Assembly: GCF_003470665.1 (NCBI RefSeq)
Contig: NZ_QRJZ01000025.1
Location: 1-38,049 of the forward strand
Source: Collinsella sp. AM17-1
GTDB lineage: Bacteria > Actinomycetota > Coriobacteriia > Coriobacteriales > Coriobacteriaceae
Length of the DNA stretch: 38,049 bases
Direction: 5' to 3'
Shown: positions 31,065 through 38,049 of the stretch, piece after piece
How positions within the stretch are numbered: the first letter of the stretch is position 1
Layout: each line of letters starts with the position of its first letter
Position numbers and translations under genes: made by a program
The notes under the pieces: generated by a model
What the model saw: the letters and a program-made list of their open reading frames with translations, nothing else
Database searches by the model: none
What the model was told of the DNA's origin: nothing

Positions 31065-33449
31065 CTACAGCGTCATGTTTGGATCGGCGTCGACGTCGAA
31101 CGACGAGATTTCACCTCGGTCGAATTTGCGGCGGGCGACCTCCGCGATCATGGCTGCGTTATCGGTACAGGCAGACAAGGGCGGCACCGTTACGCGGATC
31201 CCCTGACGCCCAAGCTTCTTGATCATCATCTCGCGCAGATGCGGGTTGGCCGAGACGCCGCCACCGATGCAGTATTCCTTGCATCCGGTAGCGTGCAGTG
31301 CGTTTTTGGCCTTCTTGTACTGCACGTCAAAGACAGCTGCCTCAAACGAAGCCGCCAGATCGGGCAGGTGAATCGTGCGCCCGGCCTTGGTCTCCTGCTC
31401 GATGTAGAGCGTCACCGCCGTCTTGAGACCCGAAAGCGAGAAACGATAGTCTCCCCTGCTGTTAAGCGCACGGGGGAAATCGATCGCCTTGGGGTTGCCC
31501 GTCTCGGCCAGCTTGGAAATGATGGGGCCACCGGGATAGCCCAGACCCAACGCCTTGGCTACCTTGTCGAAGGCCTCGCCCACAGCATCGTCGAGTGTCT
31601 CACCAAGCACCTCGTAGTCGCCCCATGCCTTCACGTGCACGAGCATGGTGTGCCCGCCCGAGACAAGCGTGAAGATGAACGGCGGCTTGAGGTCGGGCTG
31701 CGCCAGCAAGTTGGCAAACAGGTGCCCCTCCAGATGGTTGACGCATACGAGCGGCTTACCGGCAGCGTAGGCAAAGCCTTTGGCAAAGGCAACGCCCACC
31801 ACAAGGGCGCCCACCAGGCCCGGACCCTGTGTCACGCCCACGGCGGCAAGCTCGCTGGGAGCGATGGCTCCACCCTCAAGACCAAGCGATGCTGCAGCAT
31901 CCTCGAGCGCCGCATCCACGACACTCACAATCACCTCAACGTGTTTGCGCGAGGCGATCTCGGGCACCACGCCGCCAAAGCGGGCATGGAAATCAATCTG
32001 TGTCGACACCTGGTTGGCCAGCATATTGCCATCCGCATCGATAATCGCCACGGCCGTCTCGTCGCAGGAACTCTCGATGGCAAGCACTAGGCGGCGGCGC
32101 TCAATTTCGGCACGCTCCCCCTTGGAGCGCCTAGGCGCAGGCAGCGGCCATACGCGCTGCTCGGCTGCCGTCGGCTCGGGCGAGGCGTTATCGACCGGAA
32201 GCACCAGGGGCAGCGGAGCCGTCATGACGATGGCATCCTTGCCGGCACCATAGTAGCCGCGGCGCCGTCCTGCCTCGGTAAAGCCCAGAGCGTTATAAAG
32301 CGCGATCGCTCCCTCGTTGCCATCCTCGACCTCGAGCGAAGCCGTGGTGCAGCCGAGCATCTGGGCATCATAGCTCACATGCGACAGCAGCTTGCGGGCA
32401 ATGCCCTCACGGCGATGTGCCGGGTCGACGGCGACATCCAGAATCTGCACATCACCGTCCACGACCATACCGCCGGCAAGGCCCAGCAGCTTGCCGTCGT
32501 CGTGTGCCACCCACCAACTACGCGGCGCAGCGACGTCCTCGCCTAGTTCGGACAGGAACATGCCCGGCGTCCACGCCTCGTGTCCGGCACCTTCAAAGCA
32601 AGTAGCCTCCAGCGCGCTCGCGCCCTCGGCATCCGCCGCGCCCATGGGACGGAACTGCAGATGACGACCGGCGAGCTCATCGGCAACGCCCGTAATTTCA
32701 CTCTGCGCACTCTCGGCAAGACCAAGACGCTTGCGCTCGTTTTCCTCGGCATCCGAAAGGCGCGTGTAAATCGGCAAGACGCGGGCCGGATCGCCGTCAC
32801 CCGCAGCGTGCGCGAGCAGCAAGCCCTCGCCCGAAGGCCACCACAGGTCGCGCTCCACGCAGCGGGCGGCCTCGTCCTCACCCAGCAGCTTGCCATAGCG
32901 CACGAGACCGTCACCGGTCAGCTGAACCTGGTCCCAGTCCGCTGCTCGGCGCCACTCATCGAGCGCCACGGCGGCCTTGACCACGTGCTCGCGCTCAAAT
33001 TGACGCTCGGGACCCTCATCGACCAGCATATACAGCGCCGGATATACCTCACCGCGCATAGCATCGGCCAAGATACCAAGCTTGCCGCGCACGCCAGCCT
33101 TCCACGCCGTCCAAGCGTAAGCGTCGAGCGTCGACACGCCCAGCAGCGGAACATTGGCACCACGCGCGAGGCCCTTGGCAGTGGAGATGCCGATGCGCAC
33201 ACCCGTAAAGGACCCCGGGCCGCGGCCGACCACATAGCAACCAACATCGCTGCGATCCAGACCGGCTTGAGCCAGCACGCCATCAACGGTATTCACGAGC
33301 TCAACGTTGGCGTGACGGCGACACATGTGGTCGCCACTCACGAGCTTCGTCTCGCCCGTCTGCCCATCAATCCAGCTTGCCGCGCAGGCAAGCATGTCGG
33401 TCGAGGTATCGAGCGCCACCACCAGCGCGTTGTCGTTATGCAAGCTCAT
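31065..33449 (-). CDS. tsaBD: TsaB-RimI-TsaD triple fusion for tRNA t6A synthesis and protein acetylation
   Basis: The 794-residue protein joins three domains. Residues about 5-235 are TsaB (VVGRGPGSFTGVRIG), the partner of TsaD. Residues about 250-405 are a RimI-type GNAT acetyltransferase (AVDPAHRREGIARKLL). Residues about 440-794 are TsaD, with LAIESSCDETAVAI and metal-binding His572 and His576 in NHLEGHLF. TsaD transfers the threonylcarbamoyl group to A37 of ANN-decoding tRNAs; RimI acetylates protein N-termini. The ATG at 33449 has AAGGCTG upstream and overlaps tsaE by 14 nt, suggesting coupled translation. tsaC/sua5 is not in the window. Confidence 0.94.
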   Translation of the reverse strand: MSLHNDNALVVALDTSTDMLACAASWIDGQTGETKLVSGDHMCRRHANVELVNTVDGVLAQAGLDRSDVGCYVVGRGPGSFTGVRIGISTAKGLARGANVPLLGVSTLDAYAWTAWKAGVRGKLGILADAMRGEVYPALYMLVDEGPERQFEREHVVKAAVALDEWRRAADWDQVQLTGDGLVRYGKLLGEDEAARCVERDLWWPSGEGLLLAHAAGDGDPARVLPIYTRLSDAEENERKRLGLAESAQSEITGVADELAGRHLQFRPMGAADAEGASALEATCFEGAGHEAWTPGMFLSELGEDVAAPRSWWVAHDDGKLLGLAGGMVVDGDVQILDVAVDPAHRREGIARKLLSHVSYDAQMLGCTTASLEVEDGNEGAIALYNALGFTEAGRRRGYYGAGKDAIVMTAPLPLVLPVDNASPEPTAAEQRVWPLPAPRRSKGERAEIERRRLVLAIESSCDETAVAIIDADGNMLANQVSTQIDFHARFGGVVPEIASRKHVEVIVSVVDAALEDAAASLGLEGGAIAPSELAAVGVTQGPGLVGALVVGVAFAKGFAYAAGKPLVCVNHLEGHLFANLLAQPDLKPPFIFTLVSGGHTMLVHVKAWGDYEVLGETLDDAVGEAFDKVAKALGLGYPGGPIISKLAETGNPKAIDFPRALNSRGDYRFSLSGLKTAVTLYIEQETKAGRTIHLPDLAASFEAAVFDVQYKKAKNALHATGCKEYCIGGGVSANPHLREMMIKKLGRQGIRVTVPPLSACTDNAAMIAEVARRKFDRGEISSFDVDADPNMTL

Positions 33450-33942
33450 CTTGTACAGCCTTATCAATCAAATGGGAAAGCTCCATTGCGCGGTCACCGT
33501 GCGCCTCAAGCGTTATCGTTCGCACATCGCTGTCGCCCTCATCACGCTTGAGCGTCACCGAAAGATACTCATCCGTCAGCTCGTCCTGGAATTGTTCGCC
33601 CCATTCCAGCAGGCAAGCACCCTCATAGCCCAGCACATCGAAAATACCCGTATCCTCGAGCTCGTAGGCATGCTCCAGGCGGTATAGGTCAAAGTGAAAC
33701 AGCGGAATACGACCTTGATCGTGAACGGCCATGAGCGCGAACGTAGGGCTCGTAACCATATGCCCATCGCCCAGCCCGCGCGAGACGCCCTTGGTAAAGT
33801 GAGTTTTGCCCACTCCCAGGCCACCGGTCAGGATGAGCACATCGCCGTCCTCAAGGCACGGTGCAATTAGCTCGCCAAAGTACTCTGTATCGGCAGCGCA
33901 AGTCGTTTTGTAAGTACCTACCCCCAGGCGCTCCAGGGACAT
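33436..33942 (-). CDS. tsaE: tRNA t6A biosynthesis ATPase TsaE
   Basis: The 168-residue P-loop protein has Walker A TGGLGVGKTHF around residues 39-49 and follows the TsaE pattern to the C-terminal part, where LLEWGEQFQDEL resembles the conserved Glu-Trp motif. TsaE binds the TsaB-TsaD complex and drives turnover with ATP. Its 3' end overlaps the TsaB-RimI-TsaD gene, which fits stoichiometric synthesis. It lies 12 nt after the uracil-DNA glycosylase gene in the same operon. Confidence 0.95.
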   Translation of the reverse strand: MSLERLGVGTYKTTCAADTEYFGELIAPCLEDGDVLILTGGLGVGKTHFTKGVSRGLGDGHMVTSPTFALMAVHDQGRIPLFHFDLYRLEHAYELEDTGIFDVLGYEGACLLEWGEQFQDELTDEYLSVTLKRDEGDSDVRTITLEAHGDRAMELSHLIDKAVQDELA

Positions 33943-33954
33943 ACATGCTCCTTA

Positions 33955-34575
33955 TTATTCCGAGGCGTCCTCTGGCGCGGGATGTCGCTCCAGATAGTCG
34001 CCCAGCATCTTAAAGTCTTCCTCCAGCAGCTCCTGCCACGCCGGATTGCGTAGCGCTGCTGCCGGATGGAACGTGGGCATCACCACAAAGTGCCCCATCT
34101 GATGGAACCTGCCGCGCAGCTTGGTAATGCCGATCTCGGTCTTGAGCACAAAGTGCGTTGCGGGGTTGCCGAGCGTCACGATGATATCGGGCCAGATGCT
34201 TCGAATCTGCTCGCGCAAAAACGGTGAGCAAGCCAGCACTTCCTCGGGGCGCGGATTGCGGTTTCCCGGCGGGCGGCACTTAAGCACGTTGGCAATGTAG
34301 ACGTCTTCGCGTTTGAGCCCCGCCAGCGACAAAATGCCGTTGAGGTCCTCGCCTGCCGCCCCCACAAAGGGCTCGCCCTGCAAATCCTCATTGCGGCCCG
34401 GCGCCTCACCAATAAACATCACGCGAGCGCGGGGGTTTCCCACGCCAAACACGATATTGTGACGCGACTGGTAGAGCTGGCAGAGGTGACAATCGCCCAG
34501 AACGGCCTCGATCTCCTCGAGTGCGACCTCACGTGGTGCCTGATGGGTATGGCCGGGGATGTGCATGACGCCCAT
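33955..34575 (-). CDS. Uracil-DNA glycosylase, family 4 (Fe-S)
   Basis: The 206-residue enzyme removes uracil from DNA arising by cytosine deamination. The motif GEAPGRNED is family 4 motif 1, and TFHPAAALRN is the second active-site motif. Cys residues in CHLCQL, LKCRPPGNR and ACSPFL are positioned to hold a 4Fe-4S cluster. It lies inside the acpS-to-tsaD operon with 8-12 nt gaps on each side. Confidence 0.93.
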   Translation of the reverse strand: MGVMHIPGHTHQAPREVALEEIEAVLGDCHLCQLYQSRHNIVFGVGNPRARVMFIGEAPGRNEDLQGEPFVGAAGEDLNGILSLAGLKREDVYIANVLKCRPPGNRNPRPEEVLACSPFLREQIRSIWPDIIVTLGNPATHFVLKTEIGITKLRGRFHQMGHFVVMPTFHPAAALRNPAWQELLEEDFKMLGDYLERHPAPEDASE

Positions 34576-34583
34576 AGCGGCTC

Positions 34584-35729
34584 CTACACGTAGACCTTGT
34601 CGAGACGCATGCCAAAGCCGCAGGCGACCTCGTAGTTAATCGTTCCGCGCAGTCGAGCCATCTCGTCCATAGTGATCTCGGCATCGCCATCGCGGCCGAC
34701 AATGATCATCTCGTCACCATACTCGGCCTCGGGAATCTCGTGTGCCGGGTTGGACTGAATGGCGACCATAAACTGGTCCATGCAGATATTGCCCACCTGA
34801 CGCACACGCTCGCCGCGATACAGCACATCCATACGATTGGAAAGCGTACGCGATAGGCCATCGGCATAACCGATCGGCAGCGTGCAGATCTGAACGCGCG
34901 TACGCGGTACGCGGTAGGTAAAACCGTAGCCCACGCCCTCACCCATCGCAGGGTGTGCCACGCGCGTCACACGCGCATGGACGCTCATAACGGGATCAAG
35001 CTGCATCACGCGGCCACTCAGCTCGCACGGCTGCATGCCATACAAGCCAACGCCGGCGCGGATCATATCAAAATGCATCGAGGGGTCGAGCATCGAGGAC
35101 GGCGTGTTGGCGCAGTGCACGATACCGCACTCAAAACCCGCATCCTTAATGGCCTGAACGGCCTCGGTAAAGCGCTGGCACTGCAGCTTGTAGTCCCAGC
35201 CCGAAGGTTCATCGGCCGTGGCGAAGTGCGTAAATACGCCGTCGCACTGGATGCCGCGATGGAAACTGATGCCGCGTACAAAGTCGAGCACCTGCGTGTA
35301 GTGAACGCCGATACGATTCATGCCCGTCTCGATGGCAAGATGGTACTTGCCCACTTTGCCCGCCGCGACGGCACATTCGCCATACGCAAGAGCAAAGTCA
35401 GACGTATAGACCGAGGGCATGATATCAAACTCGAGCAACGTCGGAATGGCCTCGATAGGCGGCTCGCTTAGAATCAGGATGGGCTTAGTAATCCCGCCCT
35501 GACGGAGCCCAACGCCCTCGTTGACCGTCGCCACGGCAAACATGTCGGCACCGGCCGAATACATGATCTTGGCACACTCAACAGCTCCATGACCATAAGC
35601 ATCGGCCTTGACCACGCAGCACAGGCGCTGACGCGGATTCAACAAGTTCTTATAGGCCCTCGTGTTGCGACGGAGCGCCCCGCGGTCGATCTCGACCCAG
35701 GACCAGCGCGTCAAATCGGCTTTATTCAT
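34584..35729 (-). CDS. alr: Alanine racemase
   Basis: Alr converts L-alanine to D-alanine for peptidoglycan using pyridoxal phosphate. The 381-residue protein has the cofactor Lys41 in VVKADAYGHG, the second catalytic region GVGYGFTYR with its tyrosine, and the GYADGLSR block. Length is standard. Its start lies 2 nt after the nnrDE stop, so the genes are almost certainly cotranscribed. Together with murB and the CwlM-like gene it adds to the cell-wall theme of the window. Confidence 0.96.
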   Translation of the reverse strand: MNKADLTRWSWVEIDRGALRRNTRAYKNLLNPRQRLCCVVKADAYGHGAVECAKIMYSAGADMFAVATVNEGVGLRQGGITKPILILSEPPIEAIPTLLEFDIMPSVYTSDFALAYGECAVAAGKVGKYHLAIETGMNRIGVHYTQVLDFVRGISFHRGIQCDGVFTHFATADEPSGWDYKLQCQRFTEAVQAIKDAGFECGIVHCANTPSSMLDPSMHFDMIRAGVGLYGMQPCELSGRVMQLDPVMSVHARVTRVAHPAMGEGVGYGFTYRVPRTRVQICTLPIGYADGLSRTLSNRMDVLYRGERVRQVGNICMDQFMVAIQSNPAHEIPEAEYGDEMIIVGRDGDAEITMDEMARLRGTINYEVACGFGMRLDKVYV

Positions 35730-35731
35730 GA

Positions 35732-37348
35732 TTAGTCATCCGACCCTTCGTCCATGATTCCCAGATCTTCGAGCGCATCCTTTGCCGCCAGCTCCATGGC
35801 AGGACCGATCAAGTCGATAAGATCGGTCGCGATAACGCTCTTCTCACCATACTCCGTCGCCGCAGCAAAACCGGCGTAGCTGTGAAGTGCGACGGCGTAC
35901 GAATACAGCAGCTCCCAACGATCCATCTCGTCGCGCATGGTGGCAAGCGTGCCGGCCAAAATACCCGCGAGAACATCACCAGAACCGGCAGTTGCCAGAG
36001 AAGCCGGACCCGAGAGTGGCAGCAGCACGCGCTCAACGCCACAGATAGCCGTCGTCGGCCCCTTGGCTATGACCACCAGATTGTCGGAGCCTGCAGCCCA
36101 GACAACCTTCTGCGCAGCTGCAATCGCGGTACCAAGGTCGTTCACCTCGTCACCGGCAACCAGACGCGAAAGCTCACGATAGTGCGGCGTCATAACCAAC
36201 GGCTGCTCGCGACGATACATCTCGGGGTTACTATCAATACCGTCAATGGCAATCTTAGCAAGGCAGTTAAGTGCATCGGCGTCCAAAATTAGCGGTACAT
36301 CAAGCTCGAGCAAGCCCGAAACCACCTGCATAGCGCCAGCAGACGTCGTCATACCGGGACCGCACAGCACGCAGCTGTACTTCTTTGCGATCTCGCACAC
36401 CGTCATGCGCGCAGCGGCGCCAAAGGAGCCGCGCGAATCAGACGGAATAGCAAAGACCGGAATCGAAGGAAGTGCCATGCGAATGAGATTGGCACAGGCG
36501 TCAGGAGCCGCGACTGCCACGTAACCAGCACCCGCGCGAGCTGCAGACTTGGCCGCCATAATGGCAGCACCAGGATATTGCGCAGATCCGGCGACAATAA
36601 GCACAGAGCCACGGGAATACTTATCGATATTCGATGGTAGCGGAGCAAAGTAGTCAACTAAGTCACCGGGCTCGACAATCTCGGCGGCGTGGTCGACATC
36701 ATCGATGACCTCGTCAAGACGGTCGTAAAGATTGCCGCAGATCAAATCACCAGCATACTCAGGGCCATCAGCGCTATACAGACCAATCTTGGGCGCAATC
36801 ATCGTCACCGTGCGCTCGGCACGAATGCAGTCGTCATCAACAACGCCCGTCTCGGCATTCAGGCCCGAGGGGACATCAATGGATACGACACAATCGGCGC
36901 ATTCATTGACCGTAGGAATCCAAATGGAGAACGGCGCACGCAGATTCCCGTGGAAACCGGTACCAAAAATGGCATCGACAACAACATCCGCCTTATCGAT
37001 CAAAACCTCGAGTTCGTCACGCGAGGGGCCGACGCAAACGTGCACATCGCGGCCGGCAGTACGGCGAGCAACATGACGTGCCAGAGCAGCAGGAATCTCA
37101 TCCGGCTCAACCGGAGAAACGATATCAACGTCCACACCCTTATGGCTCAGGATATCGGCGGCAACCCAGCCGTCGCCGCCGTTATTACCAAAACCGACCA
37201 GAACGAGAACTCGATCGGGATTGAGCTTCAAGACCTCGTTGGCGGCAAACTCGCCCGCTAGCTCCATAAGCTCGGCCTTCGAAGTCCCTTCGCGTTCGAT
37301 GATATCCTCGAGACGAACGACTTCTTCGGTACTCAAAACCGGTTTCAT
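35732..37348 (-). CDS. nnrDE: Bifunctional NAD(P)H-hydrate epimerase/dehydratase
   Basis: The 538-residue protein repairs hydrated NADH and NADPH. The N-terminal YjeF_N epimerase domain (1-about 215) carries GFGNNGGDGWVAA. The C-terminal ribokinase-like dehydratase domain (about 230-530) has SRGSVLIVAGSAQYPGAA, DADALN and the nucleotide-binding AGSGDVLAGILAG. The dehydratase uses ADP or ATP depending on lineage. Its ATG follows the acpS TAG with no gap, and AGGAG within acpS serves as its ribosome site, indicating coupling. Confidence 0.95.
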   Translation of the reverse strand: MKPVLSTEEVVRLEDIIEREGTSKAELMELAGEFAANEVLKLNPDRVLVLVGFGNNGGDGWVAADILSHKGVDVDIVSPVEPDEIPAALARHVARRTAGRDVHVCVGPSRDELEVLIDKADVVVDAIFGTGFHGNLRAPFSIWIPTVNECADCVVSIDVPSGLNAETGVVDDDCIRAERTVTMIAPKIGLYSADGPEYAGDLICGNLYDRLDEVIDDVDHAAEIVEPGDLVDYFAPLPSNIDKYSRGSVLIVAGSAQYPGAAIMAAKSAARAGAGYVAVAAPDACANLIRMALPSIPVFAIPSDSRGSFGAAARMTVCEIAKKYSCVLCGPGMTTSAGAMQVVSGLLELDVPLILDADALNCLAKIAIDGIDSNPEMYRREQPLVMTPHYRELSRLVAGDEVNDLGTAIAAAQKVVWAAGSDNLVVIAKGPTTAICGVERVLLPLSGPASLATAGSGDVLAGILAGTLATMRDEMDRWELLYSYAVALHSYAGFAAATEYGEKSVIATDLIDLIGPAMELAAKDALEDLGIMDEGSDD

Positions 37349-37888
37349 CTATGCTCCTAGCGTATCTTGCGAAGCATCGCCCAGGTGCTCCGTCAATGCT
37401 GAATTCTGCAGCTGCTCAAGCTCATCTAAAACAGAGCGAGCCTCTTTAAATGTCTGCGCAACGCGTTTCTTGTTGCTCACTTTTTCTTCCTTAGGCTTAG
37501 GTCGAGCATCCTCGGTGATTGCAATGGCATTAGCGACAGCCAAGTCACCCGTAAGGGTAATAGAAAGAGCGACCTCGACAACACCCAAATCCTGGGCGAT
37601 TTCGAGAGCACGACCAGAAAGCAGAGCCTTCGGTTTGCCGAGTTTATCACGCGTTACCGAAACATCCTTGCGGCCCACGCCTTGACTAAAACCCGTGCCG
37701 AGAGCTTTAAGCACCGCCTCACGCGAGGCAAAGCGGCTCGCATAGTGAGCAGCGGGACGCGATGATGCATCGCAATACGCGCGCTCTTCTTCGGTAAACA
37801 CACGCCGAGCAAACGACGGCGTCTTTTCAAGAATTGATTTCATGCGGGAAATCTCGACGATATCAACGCCGATACCAGCTTCAGCCAT
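37349..37888 (-). CDS. acpS: Holo-[acyl-carrier-protein] synthase with C-terminal extension
   Basis: AcpS transfers phosphopantetheine from CoA to acyl carrier protein. The GVDIVEISR motif with its Mg2+-binding Asp is near the N-terminus and FASREAVLKALGTG follows, both diagnostic. The protein has 179 residues, whereas AcpS is usually about 120-126; the last 55-60 residues (KPKEEKVSNKKRVAQTFKEARSV) form a charged helical extension of unknown role. The ATG at 37888 has GGAGGT at ideal spacing; the ATG at 37900 overlaps that site. It is the first gene of a six-gene operon. Confidence 0.93.
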   Translation of the reverse strand: MAEAGIGVDIVEISRMKSILEKTPSFARRVFTEEERAYCDASSRPAAHYASRFASREAVLKALGTGFSQGVGRKDVSVTRDKLGKPKALLSGRALEIAQDLGVVEVALSITLTGDLAVANAIAITEDARPKPKEEKVSNKKRVAQTFKEARSVLDELEQLQNSALTEHLGDASQDTLGA

Positions 37889-37917
37889 GTTCACCTCCAT
37901 ATCGCACAGACTAAGTT

Positions 37918-37947
37918 ATTGTAGCCCGTTCACAGAAGAAGCGACAA
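37918..37947 (-). promoter_or_regulatory. Promoter of the acpS operon
   Basis: On the minus strand TTGTCG (37942-37947), an 18-bp spacer and TACAAT (37918-37923) form a reasonable promoter 30 nt before the acpS start. Confidence 0.65.
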
Positions 37948-38001
37948 ACGAGGGTTATAAAACACAGCTACTATGTGAGACAAATTGCCCGAGATACAAA
38001 A

Positions 38002-38029
38002 AAGGGGGAGGCCGCGAGGCCTCCCCCTT
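38002..38029. terminator. Terminator at the right edge
   Basis: AAGGGGGAGGCC (38002-38013), loop GCGA, GGCCTCCCCCTT (38018-38029) form a 12-bp stem. On the minus strand it continues into TTTTGTATC, so it most likely ends a minus-strand gene beyond the window. Confidence 0.88.
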
Positions 38030-38049
38030 CTTCAATCTCGATGACGGCT

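Noticed and set aside
30620..31222. 200-residue frame across element copies 3 and 4
   Set aside because: It translates the inverted arms and then runs antisense into the TsaD gene; it has no ribosome site or domain.

Overview
The window looks like a chromosomal segment of a Coriobacteriia gut actinobacterium, most likely Collinsella or a close relative. This is inferred from high-GC codon use in the core genes, MalX/MsmK-type sugar uptake, a TsaB-RimI-TsaD fusion, a CwlM-like protein and a phosphoketolase; no marker gene proves the genus.

Layout. (1) 1-5000: phosphoketolase xfp with two LacI-type operators, a LacI-family regulator, and divergent murB. (2) 4970-7920: an accessory patch. It holds a near-duplicate of the murB 3' end, a small HTH-like gene, nested inverted repeats, a short ORF interrupted by eight CTCGG repeats, and an AT-richer LPxTG-type surface protein that looks imported from Firmicutes. 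(3) 8063-14721: a secreted cysteine peptidase of the NlpC/CHAP type, then galE, malQ and glgP (galactose and maltodextrin/glycogen metabolism). (4) 14821-15115: four inverted repeats at an exact 80-bp period. (5) 15255-23324: a four-gene oligosaccharide ABC importer, a GntR/HutC regulator, and a MalX-like PTS EIICB fused to a HAD phosphatase. (6) 23438-25621: polyprenyl diphosphate synthase, CwlM-like protein, tRNA-Gln. (7) 25988-30523: a protein with a winged-helix-like N-terminus, a disordered middle and a C-terminal TOPRIM domain resembling JetD/DUF2220, then cstA behind a long leader ending in an intrinsic terminator. (8) 31065-37888: a compact minus-strand operon acpS-nnrDE-alr-udg-tsaE-tsaB/rimI/tsaD.

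How it fits together. malQ, glgP, the ABC importer and the PTS form an alpha-glucan/maltodextrin uptake and breakdown block. A 12-bp palindrome close to TTGTTTAAACAA lies upstream of malQ, the solute-binding protein and the gntR/PTS divergent pair, so a shared regulon, probably controlled by the GntR/HutC protein, is likely. Phosphoketolase, CstA (pyruvate uptake) and galE extend the central carbon theme.

Most unusual signal. Four copies of a roughly 135-150 bp intergenic element (7919-8054, 25852-25984, 30622-30757, 30901-31049) share a conserved core of about 68 nt. The core carries a hairpin with the invariant apex CACATTAAGTG and two conserved flanking strands. Each copy is enclosed by long inverted arms (33, 33, 34 and about 40 bp) whose sequence differs completely from copy to copy yet stays self-complementary. 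This looks like a structured RNA or cruciform-forming mobile element that I cannot match to a known family.
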